Of a DNA stretch of 64,000 nucleotides, positions 19,819 through 30,568 are shown piece after piece. The notes beneath the pieces are model-generated. The model was not told the origin of the DNA. It worked only from the letters and a program-made list of their open reading frames with translations, and ran no database searches. The position numbers and the translations under genes were made by a program. The DNA is from Sugiyamaella lignohabitans (lineage: Eukaryota > Ascomycota > Dipodascomycetes > Dipodascales > Trichomonascaceae). Position 1 is the first letter of the stretch. Every line of letters starts with the position of its first letter. The stretch spans positions 1,054,001 through 1,118,000 of the forward strand of contig NC_031672.1 in the NCBI RefSeq assembly GCF_001640025.1. The letters run 5' to 3'.

Positions 19819-20892
19819 ATGGCTACAGTTCAAGGATCAGTGAAACTGATTGAGGGCCTGCGAAAGATACATACGTTTCCGCAGTACTATTTAGAGTGTG
19901 AGAACGGAAACCGACGAAGCTCGGTCGCGATTATTCTTCGGTTTCCCGGCGTGAAATGTATTGGAAGCACAGTAACTGAGGTGCTGAATAATCTGCCGGA
20001 ACTGGTAGACCCGGAAATTCTGTTTATAAAGCGAGCGACCAGCGAACGGGATAGGTGGTCGTCGCATATCGCGGTTCCCGGCGGGAAATGCGAGAAAGAC
20101 GAGACAGATCTCGAGGCTGCTGTGAGAGAAGCGTATGAAGAAGTGGGATTGGATCTCACAAAAGACGGTGTTTACGTCGGTCCATTAGATCAACGACTCC
20201 TGAAAGTTTCCTGGGGAACGCGAGCCATCATGACTCTATGTCCATTTGTGTTTATTCTGACGAACCTCGAAGCCCAAGTCGAAATCCAGCCATCTGAAGT
20301 GGCCACGGCATTCTGGTATCCTCTTTCTAAGATTCTAGACCCGTCAAAACGGTCGATAGAAACAGTAGGTGTCGACGGACGATTGAGTCTGGAAAAGTAT
20401 AAACTGATTCCCTCGGCTCTTCACAAGTTCATCTACGCTAATGTCGGCAAACTGAATTTTTCAGCCATTGACCTTTTCCCGTCACCAAACGAACTTCTTC
20501 ACTCGGAAACCAATGCTGATTTAGCAGACCCGCCATATAAACTGTGGGGCGTCACGTATTCAGTGATGATAGATTTGATCTCGGTGATCGATCCACCTCC
20601 ACCACAACGGATCCGCGCCAACGATATCAAACTGCCAGTTCTCCAGTTCTGGGACATGCGATTCTTCATCTGGCTCTTCAGCTACCGCTACCTGCACAAA
20701 CGACGAGCGGAAATCGACCGCATCCTCAACGGTCCCGGCCCAGTCCCAGGGGCTATGAACCTCGTCAACCGCCTGCTCGACGGCTACTTCCGCTATCCTC
20801 GCCAGGCTATTGTCACGGCACTGGCTCTCCGCACCGTCGTCTCCATGTACCTGGTAGCACGGGCGGTGCGTTTTCTTCTCTCGAGACGGTAG
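19819..20892 (+). CDS. Nudix hydrolase with C-terminal hydrophobic anchor
   Basis: A 357-residue protein with a perfect Nudix box, G-X5-E-X7-RE-U-X-EE-X-G-U, at residues 89-111 (GGKCEKDE...AVREAYEEVGL). The context PEILFIKRATSERDRWSSHIAVPGG resembles the NUDT7/NUDT8/Pcd1 coenzyme A diphosphatase group. The C-terminus is long and ends in a hydrophobic helix followed by arginines (VVSMYLVARAVRFLLSRR), suggesting a tail anchor. The true start is the ATG at 19819; an upstream TTG in frame is not used. Substrate is unproven. It converges on GLE1. Confidence 0.85.
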   Translation: MATVQGSVKLIEGLRKIHTFPQYYLECENGNRRSSVAIILRFPGVKCIGSTVTEVLNNLPELVDPEILFIKRATSERDRWSSHIAVPGGKCEKDETDLEAAVREAYEEVGLDLTKDGVYVGPLDQRLLKVSWGTRAIMTLCPFVFILTNLEAQVEIQPSEVATAFWYPLSKILDPSKRSIETVGVDGRLSLEKYKLIPSALHKFIYANVGKLNFSAIDLFPSPNELLHSETNADLADPPYKLWGVTYSVMIDLISVIDPPPPQRIRANDIKLPVLQFWDMRFFIWLFSYRYLHKRRAEIDRILNGPGPVPGAMNLVNRLLDGYFRYPRQAIVTALALRTVVSMYLVARAVRFLLSRR

Positions 20893-20912
20893 ATTTTTCT
20901 GCGGACGTGGTG

Positions 20913-21055
20913 TGCCTCCGGCGGCTGGGGCGCTGCCCCAGACCCCGTAGCTCGCTTCGCTCGTTCTACGGGCATCCCCAGCTGCTTGTTATCCCCCGAC
21001 GTAACGAGCGAAGCGAGCCACGGGGTCTGGGGCAGAGCCCCAACCGCCGGAGGCA
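20913..21055. repeat. Double-hairpin F/R pair between Nudix gene and GLE1
   Basis: F 20913-20964 (20 nt past the Nudix stop) and R 21003-21055 (36 nt past the GLE1 stop). Both carry the short hairpin-2 form CTCGCTTCGCTCG. In F, outer CCCGTAG pairs with CTACGGG further on. Confidence 0.9.
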
Positions 21056-21091
21056 CGTCGCGACCATAAAATGCAAAGTGTTTATTAGTAT

Positions 21092-23197
21092 TTAAGGGAG
21101 CATGGGCTTAACGACCACCGAGAGTTTGCCCTTTTTGCGCCATTCCTCGCCGAGGAGTTGCAGACGGAGAGCTGCTGGGAACCGCTGGTCGGGTTTCAGC
21201 ATGGCCCAGGGTCCAGATGCCAGTTGAAGGGCTTTGATGGCCTGGCGGCCGTACACTTGGACAAACCGTTCTGAGGCAATGTCCCACCAGGCAGCCACGG
21301 CGGCAAAGTCGCCGTTTTGAACGAGTTCGGGGTCTTTATTGAGCTGGCGAGCAAGGAATCGCCAGGTGTTTGAGAACGGGTATGGGTGGTTGAACGGTGT
21401 TCCTTTGAGTTGTTCGGTCATGGTGATAACTGTCCATACAGAACACATTCCAGACACTCGTTCTGAGTAGACAGCATCGTCTTCCCATTTCTCGTTCTTT
21501 CGTTTGTATCCCATACGGATCCGGCCCTCTTCAGTGTCAATGTTGCATGAGTAACCTATCACTTGAGGACACTTTTTCACGAATCGTGCTAATAGCAAAT
21601 CGACCAATTCCGGGAACTGAGCCATACAGAAAGTGGCCAATGTTCCTAGTGGCACGGCAGATTGGACTGCTACAATGGTCTCGGTCTCGGCTTGTGCAAC
21701 TACTCCTTTGGCGAAAAAGTTCAGTAGCCATAAATAAGTGAGATGATTGAACTTCTTAGCTTGTTCAAATACATCGAATAGTTCTCGTAGAATCGTTTGT
21801 AATTGGCCTCGTGAGTCGGTCAATTGACCTAATTTGACTTTAATATGACGTTTGTTCTGAAAACAGTATTTGCGAAGATTGGCATCAGCACTGACAGGCG
21901 CGAGGATTTTCTCCTTGATTTCCACAATCTTGGCTTTTCGTTGAGCAAACTCTTTATCTACTTTAGTCCAGTCTGTATACTGCCGAGATTTGGCTGCTTC
22001 TTCGGCTGCTGCCTTTGCAGCGGCCGCTTCAGCAGCAGCTTTGGCTTTGGCTTCTTCAGCTGCTTTCTTTTCAGCTTCTTTTCTGGCTTCTGCATTAGCA
22101 ACATCTATAGCTTCCTGTTTCTTTCTTTCTTCCTCTTGTTTCTTTCTAGCTTCTTCTAATTCCCGTTGGATTCTAGCTTGTTCCTCCTGTTGTTTCCGCA
22201 GCCGTTCTTTTTCAGCCTCTGCTTCACGACGTTTTTGTTCTTTGATCTCTTCTTCGTACCGAATTCGCTCGTTGATCAAATCTGAGACTCTCTTTTTACG
22301 TCGAGCGACGATATTATTGGCATTCTCATTTGTCGAAATGATCTGAAGATTGAACTGGTCTGTCAGTTGATCCAGCTTGTCCTGTATCGTCTGCTCATCG
22401 TCTTTGACGAGATCAGCGTACTTTTCTATATTTGATATACTCCATTTGTTGACCATGGCATCTAATTTGTTGATATCGGCAGTCACTTGCATCTGGTTCA
22501 TGATACGACTGGTTCTTCTTAGTGATGGTGAAATGTTCACCTCGGATCCAAAAGATCGATCACTATCTAACACTGTTGTCTGATATCTCGATGCACTGGC
22601 ACTTCCATTAACAGGCGAAGAAATAGCTCCTTTATTAGAGAAGCTTCTGTTACCACTATCGCTAGTCACACTTCCCACATGAGGAAATGATTTAGTGGCC
22701 GCCGGCGTCGTGGAACGCTGATTCTGTCCCGGTGTTTTCAGTGGAGTACTTGTATTCCTTTGAAAAGACAGCTGTGATGGTTGTTGTGTTTGTGTTTTCA
22801 ACGGAATGTTCATACTCATACTTCCAGTCGCACTTCTATTCAAAAAGCTGTCTCCTGGACTACTACTAGTAAAAGTTGCAGTATTTAGTTTTTTTTGGTC
22901 GTGCAGACCACTAACACCAGTCGGAAGACTACTCTTTTCCAGATCTTTCAGCAGTTCAGATCTTTGTTCGGTAAACAGACGGAAACTCTCATCTTCAGAC
23001 CAATCACTCGTCGCGTCCTCGCCGCCTGCTTCTTGTCCAAGAGCATCCTCATAGGTCACTTCTATAAACTCGTCGTCATCTTCACTATCACCGTCTCGAG
23101 GACCGACTGGAAACTCTTCTTCTTCAGAATCCTGCGACCACAGCGAGTCGACATCCGAGTCGCTGTAAGAGCTTGATCTATGAGGAGTAAAACGCAT
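21092..23197 (-). CDS. GLE1: mRNA export factor GLE1
   Basis: A 701-residue nuclear pore cytoplasmic-filament factor. With inositol hexakisphosphate it activates the DEAD-box ATPase Dbp5 for mRNA release. The N-terminal 290 residues are acidic and serine-rich, presumably disordered. A long E/K/R/A-rich coiled coil spans about residues 309-404. The C-terminal Gle1 domain follows, with the recognisable HIKVKLGQLTDSRGQL, LLARFVKKCPQVIGY and MGYKRKNEKWEDD blocks. ATG at 23197. Convergent with the Nudix gene. Confidence 0.95.
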   Translation of the reverse strand: MRFTPHRSSSYSDSDVDSLWSQDSEEEEFPVGPRDGDSEDDDEFIEVTYEDALGQEAGGEDATSDWSEDESFRLFTEQRSELLKDLEKSSLPTGVSGLHDQKKLNTATFTSSSPGDSFLNRSATGSMSMNIPLKTQTQQPSQLSFQRNTSTPLKTPGQNQRSTTPAATKSFPHVGSVTSDSGNRSFSNKGAISSPVNGSASASRYQTTVLDSDRSFGSEVNISPSLRRTSRIMNQMQVTADINKLDAMVNKWSISNIEKYADLVKDDEQTIQDKLDQLTDQFNLQIISTNENANNIVARRKKRVSDLINERIRYEEEIKEQKRREAEAEKERLRKQQEEQARIQRELEEARKKQEEERKKQEAIDVANAEARKEAEKKAAEEAKAKAAAEAAAAKAAAEEAAKSRQYTDWTKVDKEFAQRKAKIVEIKEKILAPVSADANLRKYCFQNKRHIKVKLGQLTDSRGQLQTILRELFDVFEQAKKFNHLTYLWLLNFFAKGVVAQAETETIVAVQSAVPLGTLATFCMAQFPELVDLLLARFVKKCPQVIGYSCNIDTEEGRIRMGYKRKNEKWEDDAVYSERVSGMCSVWTVITMTEQLKGTPFNHPYPFSNTWRFLARQLNKDPELVQNGDFAAVAAWWDIASERFVQVYGRQAIKALQLASGPWAMLKPDQRFPAALRLQLLGEEWRKKGKLSVVVKPMLP

Positions 23198-23693
23198 GTT
23201 GATTTGACACTAGTGACCAGCACTTTTGTTGTATCAACCCGCCAATCTAGCAGTATCCAGTGTCTAGTAACTACACACCTGTGTCTCAGTTACCAATCGT
23301 TTCCAAAAGAGAACAATTCCGGAATTCTGATTCTTCGACCGAGTGTCGAGCTCTCTCACGATTCACGAACTAGGTGAAATATCAACATGCATCGGCACTC
23401 AATTGTCAGTCCCTGTATAGTAATATCACATGACTTCTCAGGGGGTGAGAAGTTACTGACGACTGATGGCTTCCGAAAGTTTTTTAATTCTCTGTCAACA
23501 GTTTTAATTAAATAAGATTTGCGTTAAGGACGTTTAAGCTAGCAGGCAAAAAAGGTCCAGGTGAGTTGAATACAACCAACCTTCGAGCGACAGAACCGGG
23601 CTAGTGATCCGGTTTATGGTCCTCTGAAACTCAATTGAAAACTTCAAAGTATCCTCAATTCAGAGTACCCAGCTTCTGGGGGCTCCTCACGCC
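23198..23693. promoter_or_regulatory. GLE1-MRPL7 divergent intergenic region (left part)
   Basis: No gene recognised. It holds the GLE1 promoter, with no clear TATA box. Confidence 0.4.
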
Positions 23694-23754
23694 CGACTCC
23701 AGCGCAGCGAGAGGAGCCACGGGGTCTGGGGCGGAGCCCCAGCCGCCGGAGGCA
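23694..23754 (-). repeat. Single double-hairpin R copy in a divergent promoter
   Basis: Lies 306 bp upstream of the MRPL7 ATG. GCA-loop form of hairpin 2 with the start altered to CGACTCCAG. Confidence 0.9.
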
Positions 23755-24059
23755 CATGCCCACCCCCTGAACATCCCCGGTACAAGAATGAACCTCGAAT
23801 CACCCACAGCCGCACCGAATCTCGTTTCTGAAAATTTCAAGTTCGGGAGAGTGAACCTGGATCAGCGTGAAAAGAATCCGACAGACCAGGTGTGATTGAG
23901 ACGGTCTCGCAGTGAATTTGTCGCCAGAATAAATTTCCATTTGTGGTATCTGACTTGCTAGCGACTCGTAAACGAAGTTAGAGAATTCATTGGCGTCGAA
24001 CCTGTCTTCTTTTTCAGAAACACCAGATCCACTATAGACATCATCACACAAACCTCGAC

Positions 24060-24944
24060 ATGAGCATGTTCAAGAGAGCCTTTCACACGACGGTGCCCAC
24101 GGCAGGAAAACCCGGTGTGAGCATTGTCCACCCGGTGCATCACACAGTGAAGTTCAAAAAAGCCCAAGTATCAGAGAGATACAGAGAACTATTAACACCC
24201 AAGTCGTCGATTCTGTCGGCCGGATTCCGACCGCTAGTAGTGTCGCCCGACCGAGTTCGCGACCACCATTATAACACGATTCAATCAGATCTGTTACTGA
24301 TTAACTATATGCATGGAGCCGAGGATAAAAAGGGTATTAAAATGCGAGAATGGGATGGCTCGTCGCCATATCATCTCAACAGAGCGCCGCGACCTCCTCG
24401 TGGCCGATCTAGAGCCACTAAAGACATTAAAGTACGAGATTGGTCGAATGTGCCGGAAATCGTCGGAGTATCACTCAACTGTTTTGTCCCTGAAGCCAAA
24501 GAAGTGTCAGATATCGCGGTTGCTGCCAAACTGCAACTACAACAAATCACAGGTGTTAAAGCCCGCACCGTCTACTCACGATCCAACGTGCCCACCTGGA
24601 GACTACGTCCCGGTATGGCCATGGGCGCTAAAGTGCATCTTGTGGGACGACCCATGAACCAATTCTTGTATACACTGACCGAAATCGTTCTCCCGCGATC
24701 CAAAACGTTTACTGGAGTCTCTAACAGTGCTGGTGACACCACAGGCAACATCACTGTCGGTATCAGTGCCGACGACGCCCGCTCGTTCCCCGAAATCGAA
24801 GGTAACATCGAACAATGGGCTACCACCTTCGGTTTCGACATCACCATCCACACCACAGCCCAAGTCGACCCCGACGCCCGCACCCTCCTCTCGGCCTACG
24901 GGTTCCTCTTCAAGGGTGAAGAGAAGTTCCCGTCGCGAATGTAA
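24060..24944 (+). CDS. MRPL7: Mitochondrial 54S ribosomal protein uL5m
   Basis: A 294-residue mitochondrial large-subunit protein of the uL5 family, which contacts 5S-rRNA-region elements and the central protuberance. The N-terminus MSMFKRAFHTTVPTAGK is a basic, hydroxylated mitochondrial presequence. The uL5 core runs from VPEIVGVSLNCFVPEAK to the end, with ITGVKARTVYSRSNVPTWRLRPGMAMGAKV corresponding to the bacterial L5 KAR...FKLREG motif. Two ATGs (codons 1 and 3) are possible starts. Convergent with SEC26. Confidence 0.92.
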   Translation: MSMFKRAFHTTVPTAGKPGVSIVHPVHHTVKFKKAQVSERYRELLTPKSSILSAGFRPLVVSPDRVRDHHYNTIQSDLLLINYMHGAEDKKGIKMREWDGSSPYHLNRAPRPPRGRSRATKDIKVRDWSNVPEIVGVSLNCFVPEAKEVSDIAVAAKLQLQQITGVKARTVYSRSNVPTWRLRPGMAMGAKVHLVGRPMNQFLYTLTEIVLPRSKTFTGVSNSAGDTTGNITVGISADDARSFPEIEGNIEQWATTFGFDITIHTTAQVDPDARTLLSAYGFLFKGEEKFPSRM

Positions 24945-24988
24945 ATAATCCACTGTACATAGTCCTTATTTCTTCCAGGGGGACAGCA

Positions 24989-25025
24989 TCTGGCGGCTGG
25001 GGCTCTGCTCCAGCTGCCGGAGGCA
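24989..25025. repeat. Collapsed double-hairpin palindrome
   Basis: About 37 bp that look like an F left end (GGCGGCTGGGGC) fused directly to an R right end (CAGCTGCCGGAGGCA), lacking both hairpin-2 segments and the spacer. It lies 44 nt past the MRPL7 stop and 34 nt past the SEC26 stop. Confidence 0.8.
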
Positions 25026-25059
25026 GTCCCCCTAGGTGGAATAGTAAAACACAATAAAA

Positions 25060-28000
25060 TTATTTAGATAGCGGCGAGGGTTTGATTTTGCGTTGGAGCT
25101 CAGCGACCCGGTCGCCGAGGGAGAGGGCCAGGCCCTGGCCCTTGGACCGGATGCGGACGTGGCCGGTGACCTTGCCAGAGGCGTCCTTTTCGATGCTGAG
25201 GTTGGCAAGAGCGTCTTCTCCGAACGAGGAGCGGGCATGCAGGTTGGCCGATAGGAACTGGCACTCGTCTTTGTAGTTACCGTCGGCATCTGTTTCGTCA
25301 GAAAGGGCACCGGTGGTCAGACACGTCATGTTCGTGTTCTTGAGCAGGTATGCCAGGAACCCTCTTAGACTGGGGTACGTAACTGAGATGTTGACTTTGT
25401 TTTCCCACTCGAACTCGCTCCACATGGTCCGGAACTCGGTCTCAGAACAGTGACCGGGTTTAATGTAGTCCATGATATCCACGTGGATATCGTTGATGAT
25501 GACCACGTTGTTCACGCTGCCAGTGTGTCCTTCGTAGATAATGTTACCGAAAATAACGCCAGCATCGGCTGATGACACCTTGATCGTGGTCTGAACGCTG
25601 TGGAACGATTGTGGCCCGACATTCTGTGTGGTGGGTCGCTCTACAACCTTCAGGTCTCCCAAAGTCGCAAACTCCACAGACAGGTTCTGTAGAGTCTCGG
25701 TGGTCTGGTTGAACAACAGAACATCCAGTACAATATCGAACTGGTGCACAATCACATACGCTTCGGCATACACAGGGTCTGAGAATCCGGTCAGTTGAAC
25801 AATGCGGTTCAATCGAGATGCAATCTTATCGCTGGATGCATCGTTGGCAGCTGAAAGTGCTGCTTCGTCACTAGCATCGGCATTCTCCGAAGAAACGTTA
25901 TTAGCCTCGAGACGCGCAAATTGTCGGAACTTGACGGGGCTGTCAACACGTGTAGCTGTCTTCTCACGTTCATTAGCATTCTTTTCGTCTTGTTTCTTCT
26001 TCTGTTTATCAATAAGAACCTTAAAAGCAGAGTGAGAATCCTGCAAAAACGCCAGGTCAATGGCGTCATTAGTGTCCAGAAGTGCCTGGATACACGAATA
26101 CACTCTGTCAGCAGAATCCTCATCGATCTTCTGACTGACGATTTCCGACTCGCCAACTCGTAGAATCGATGTCAGGATAAGCAGGGCCTCGGCACGAAGC
26201 GCGTTCTTGTGTGAGTCGTTGTTGGACACTTTATTGAATCTCAGCACCAATTTAGTGATGGTGACTGCCAAAACTGCTGCCACAAAATAGTTGCCGTCGA
26301 GAATAAGTGCTCGTAATGGTGGTCGAGATGACTTGACTTTTTCCAGGTTCTTGGCATCAGTGGCTGTAAAAGCGCTTTCTGAAGCATAAGTACCATCAGC
26401 CAAAACTTTAGGTCCTTTCTTATGAGTGGTTCCTCCATTTGTAGTAGCACCGGACTCGGCATTGTCAGCAGCCTCTTCACCATCGTTTCCACCATTTAAC
26501 TTGTTACGTTCGGTAGACAGAATAGGAATCTCGCCCAAACTCTTACGAATATGGACCCACGAGTCATGAATATCTGTTTCTTCTAAACAATACTCACCAA
26601 GAATCCACAACGCGCCTCTATAAACACTGCCACTGCGAACCTCGTCACTGTTAAGAGTGGTCAAAAGACGCTTGACAATGGATTTACGAAGCTTGGGATA
26701 CAACTCGACCACTTCCTTGACAAATGCAATGACATCAACAGCAGAAGACGAGTTGAAATCGCCAATAAAATCAAGCAGCAAATCAACCACACTAGTAGCC
26801 ACTTCGCCAAACTTAACAGCACATGTGTGAATTGACTGGATCAACAACTGTCTATACTCGGTATTCTTATCAAAGTCACCACTGTTATTGACAGTCTTGG
26901 CCAAATCTTTCTTGAACAACCTCACAACATCATCCACATTCTTACTTGTAACCATACTGAGAGCCAATTCAAGTGCCTTTCTTCGCACATCCAGATCTGG
27001 ACTCGACAATACAAGCAAAATGTCCATAGTCAGGTCGTTCAAAACACCTGGGTTCTTAATTCTCAATTTATCGACAATACTCAACACAATCAGCTTGATA
27101 TTGTTATCCGACTCCTTAACAGCCAGATCAATAAACTTACTAGCAGCCGTTTTAATAGCTGAAGCATTACTAGTCAAACTGGTAAGTGCGTTAGCTGCGT
27201 CATATACAACCGTATTGGACGAAGATTCAAGAATCTCGCCAATAATCTTGATATAACTGTTCTTGAGTTCTGGATGGGTCTGTGCGTCCTTACGAATGAA
27301 TTCAATAAATGCCAATTGCAGCAATTCCTCGAGTCCACTGATATTGGTATGATTCTTCTGGACAAACTCAAAAGCATCGTCTCTGCTCAAATTGCTGAGT
27401 GCAATAAACGCATTTCTCTTACAAGTAGCATCTGTCTCGTTATCCAGGAAAATCTTAATCAATTCAGTAGCATCAGGAATCAAGTGATCTGCCGAATGAC
27501 TAGCAATTGAGTACACAGTGAACACGGCATTCTTTCGCACATAAGCATGACGATGGTCCAAACAAGCGCGAATACTGGGAATAAGAGGTTCTAGCAAATC
27601 GGGTTCGCGTAATTTGCACAAGAACCGCAAAGTAGCACCTCGAATGTATTCATTGGGATGTTGCAAGTCGTTTCGAATGGCATTACAAACAAGAATCATC
27701 TCCTGCTTGAGCTTACCATCAGCACCCAACTTGGGACAGATTTCCCAGTAAAAATGCAGCAGCTTCTTGAGCTGCTTGTTCCGCGACGGCATCACAAACC
27801 GGATAATCTGCATCAACAACTGAGGCATGGGGTCGCCATTCAACATAATCGTCAAAATGCGCTTCATGGCATCGATCTTCTTCTCGTCCGAGCCCTTCTC
27901 CAGCAGGTTCATAAAATCCTGCACCGACGGCTTCTCCGCGGTGTTGCTCTGCAATCTTTGTTAGCGACTGGTTGTTTTTGGGGATGGGTTGTGCCTCCGG

Positions 28001-28332
28001 CGGCTGGGGCGCTGCCCCAGACCCCGTTGCTCCGCTTCGCGGAGGGCGTGGGGCCGTGCGTTTGTGCTGGTTTTTTCGGGTTCGCTGTCCAGCGGGGGAC
28101 AGGGGATGCTATCCAGCTCAAAAAATTCAGGATCCAATGGCCAATTGCGCCCAACCAATCCCATCTGCCCCAAACCGACCACGATCCCCTCAGATCCACC
28201 GGCCCCCCAAACCCGACTCGAGCGAAGCGAGAGGAGCCTGGGGGTCTGGGGCACAGCCCCAGCCGCCGGAGGCACGGCCCCCAGTCACTGACTTACCTCG
28301 TAAACGAGAGTGTACGATGTCGCGTCCGCCAT
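25060..28332 (-). CDS. SEC26: Coatomer subunit beta (beta-COP)
   Basis: A COPI coat subunit forming the beta/delta subcomplex for Golgi-to-ER retrieval. Exon 1 is 28297-28332 (MADATSYTLVYE, GTAAGT donor). The intron is 27949-28296 with branch GCTAAC and acceptor TTGCAG. Exon 2 is 25060-27948. The spliced product is 974 residues. HEAT/armadillo adaptin-like repeats fill the N-terminal two thirds (QLKKLLHFYWEICPK, EYIRGATLRFLCKL, AYVRKNAVF), then a linker and the C-terminal appendage with the LNRIVQLTGFSDPVYAEAYV block. Conserved leucines of NLLEKG are CTG codons, showing standard CTG decoding. The intron carries an F/R element pair. Confidence 0.96.
27992..28274. repeat. Double-hairpin F/R pair inside the SEC26 intron
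   Basis: F 27992-28044 with the fully paired hairpin 2 CTCCGC-TTC-GCGGAG. R 28214-28274. The 169-bp spacer makes most of the 348-bp intron element-derived or element-flanked. Confidence 0.92.
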
Positions 28333-28701
28333 TGTCGTTGTTTCCGTGGTCTCACAAACGTGCGTGTCGTGAAGTTGGATGTCGAGCCTTTTGTCGCGCT
28401 TGAGTTGTTCACAAATCACATGGTACACCCTAACCCTATAACACCCTGAGGGGTGGTCGTGGTCTCGCGAGCTGGCCGAATTCGAGCTTTCTGACGCTGC
28501 TAGTCAATTTATATACCCATTTTAAAAGCATTGAGAGTATTCTTGAGCTGTCTCGAGCCCGTAAATTGCGTTTCTCACCGGACCCTCTTCAGGAAATAAC
28601 CGGCACATTTTGGCAAAACTCAGGGGGTGAAAAATTCAGCCGCGCGCACCTGTTAGGGGTCAACTTCACGGGTTTACAAGGTCTTATCAGTAATCGCGAC
28701 A

Positions 28702-29501
28702 ATGGCTATTATTTTTGTAACTGGTAAGTGGTGGGTGCGGGGTGTGCCTCCGGCGGCTGGGGCTGCGCCCCAGACCCCCTGGCTCCTCTCGCTTCGCTCG
28801 AGTCGGGGTTGGGGGTGCCAGGAGCGCGGGGATGGGGGACGGACGTTTCTAACTGAATGTCAGGTAACAAGAACAAACTCAAGGAGGTCAACCATATCCT
28901 GGGAGCCGACCGACTGGATAACAAAGCCCTGGATCTGGAGGAAATCCAGGGCACCATTGACGAAGTTTCGATCCACAAAGCGCAAACGGCTGCCAAACTC
29001 GTAAGTCCACCCCCCTCCCCACGCCCGACTCGAGCGAAGCGAGAGGAGCAACCAGGGTCTGGGGCGGAGCCCCAGCCGCCGGAGGCGGTCCCCCACCCCC
29101 GAAACTAACCCCTGTAGATCGGTGGACCCGTGATTGTCGAGGATACGTCTCTGGCGTTCACGGCCATGAACGACCTGCCTGGCCCGTATATCAAATGGTT
29201 CCTGTCGGCAGTCGGGCCTGAGGGGCTGTATAATATGCTGGCAAAGTTCGATAAGGGTGCCAAGGCCATTTGCACGTTCGCGTACTGTGCTGGACCCGGT
29301 GAAGAGGTAAAACTGTTCCAGGGAGTCAATGAGGGAACAATTGTATCTCCTCGTGGATCGCGCGATTTCGGCTGGGACCCCATTTTCCAGCCCAATGGCT
29401 ACGATCAGACTTACGGCGAAATGGCCATCGACTTCAAGAGCACTATCAGTCACCGCAAACTGGCATTGGATAAACTTAAGGCTTTTTTGGACCAGCTGTA
29501 A
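28702..29501 (+). CDS. HAM1: Inosine triphosphate pyrophosphatase HAM1
   Basis: A house-cleaning enzyme that hydrolyses ITP, dITP and XTP to monophosphates. Three exons: 28702-28723 (MAIIFVTG), 28864-29000, 29118-29501. Introns are 28724-28863 (GTAAGT, TTCTAAC, CAG) and 29001-29117 (GTAAGT, ACTAAC, TAG). The spliced product is 180 residues. Motifs: [10 protein letters not shown] at the N-terminus, VEDTSLAF, and [18 protein letters not shown] with the nucleotide-binding Asp/Phe. An F element is in intron 1 and an R element in intron 2, so an inverted pair flanks exon 2. A further sense F copy begins 13 nt after the stop. Confidence 0.95.
28744..28805 (+). repeat. Double-hairpin F copy in HAM1 intron 1
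   Basis: Complete F copy with hairpin-1 loop TGC and linker ACCCCCTGG. Partner of the R copy in intron 2. Confidence 0.92.
29026..29087 (-). repeat. Double-hairpin R copy in HAM1 intron 2
   Basis: Complete R copy ending GGAGGCGG (last A changed). With the intron 1 copy it could pair across exon 2. Confidence 0.92.
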
Positions 29502-29514
29502 GGGGGTAGCGGTG

Positions 29515-29570
29515 TGCCTCCGGCGGCTGGGGCTCCGCCCCAGACCCTGGTTGCTCCTGCTTCGCAGGAG
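29515..29570 (+). repeat. Double-hairpin F copy 3' of HAM1
   Basis: Begins 13 nt after the HAM1 stop, the shortest distance in the window. Hairpin 2 is the perfect CTCCTGC-TTC-GCAGGAG. It is antisense to convergent LUC7, which has no sense copy. Confidence 0.92.
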
Positions 29571-29657
29571 TGGCTGGCTGGGACGGTTGACGGTCGTGTG
29601 AAGTTAATAAATAAAATAAAATAAATATTCTACAGCAGGATCAGGACGAGGTGCTCG

Positions 29658-30407
29658 TCAGTAGTGGGAGTATCCTCGTTTACGGGATGAGGCGTGTAAT
29701 GGCGCGTTTTTGGTTTTGTATTCGTTGTAGGTATCAAGCAGAAGTGCATACCCTCGATGGGTTTTGCCGAGGAAATGGTCTGCTAATCGCTTGTCGTTAT
29801 CCAGTCGACTGAGATATGCGCTGCAGATTTCACACACTTGTAGTTTCTGGAACCCCGAGAACCCACTCACGTCCGACAGCGCTTTGATCTCCGTGTTGAT
29901 ATTGTTTTTCTCCATTCGCAGTCGTTCTAAATTATTCAGTTCTTGTAATGCTTTTGTGATATGTCCTTGCTCTGCCAACAACTCGATTTCTTGTAATGAC
30001 ATGGTAATAGCTGTAGTCAGCGTCTCGAGATCTCGAGTCGCCTGGTTGATTTTCTCCATATCTTCTGGCGTCTTATCCAGTCGTTTATTAGCCACATCGA
30101 TTCGTTGTTGCAGCTCGTTAATATGATGTTCCAGTGTTCGTTCATGCTCTAAATCAAAATCTGGAAACTTGACTCCATTCTTCACCTGGTTCAAGTACTC
30201 CAATCGATACTTCTCGGCGTGCATCCGGGGACACCTGCCAATCTGCTTCACTCCTGGGAAAAAGTCGTAGAAACACCCTCCCAACAAAAACGATTTACAT
30301 ATCTTCGGGTCATACAAATCAATCCTCTCTGCTCGCACCGGCCGTCGCGAATCAAGGGCATCTCGCCCCATCAACTGCTCCAGCAATTTCCGCTGTTCTG
30401 CCGCCAT
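29658..30407 (-). CDS. LUC7: U1 snRNP protein LUC7
   Basis: A 249-residue Luc7-family protein that stabilises U1 snRNA pairing with 5' splice sites. The first zinc finger (CCCH type) lies in DPKICKSFLLGGCFYDFF...IGRCPRMH. A long coiled coil covers about residues 85-180. The second finger (CCHH) is CEICSAYLSRLDNDKRLADHFLGKTHRGY. There is only a short tail rather than the RS-rich tail of metazoans. ATG at 30407. Convergent with HAM1. Confidence 0.95.
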   Translation of the reverse strand: MAAEQRKLLEQLMGRDALDSRRPVRAERIDLYDPKICKSFLLGGCFYDFFPGVKQIGRCPRMHAEKYRLEYLNQVKNGVKFPDFDLEHERTLEHHINELQQRIDVANKRLDKTPEDMEKINQATRDLETLTTAITMSLQEIELLAEQGHITKALQELNNLERLRMEKNNINTEIKALSDVSGFSGFQKLQVCEICSAYLSRLDNDKRLADHFLGKTHRGYALLLDTYNEYKTKNAPLHASSRKRGYSHY

Positions 30408-30507
30408 CGCTATACTCTACACCTCAATCTGTCCCTCTCTCGTGCTCTATGCAAATTATATTACCACCAGTGCGGCTCGCGAGGCTCATGCGGCGAGGAC
30501 TGGGGAC

Positions 30508-30568
30508 TGCCTCCGGCGGCTGGGGCTTCGCCCCAGACCCCACTGCTCCTCTCGCTGCGCTCGAGTCG
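30508..30568 (+). repeat. Single double-hairpin F copy in a divergent region
   Basis: Lies 100 bp upstream of the LUC7 ATG. Hairpin-2 loop is TGC rather than TTC. Confidence 0.9.

Noticed and set aside
25060..28332. CUG-Ser clade codon reassignment
   Set aside because: CTG codons fall at conserved leucine positions of beta-COP (NLLEKG), so standard decoding fits.
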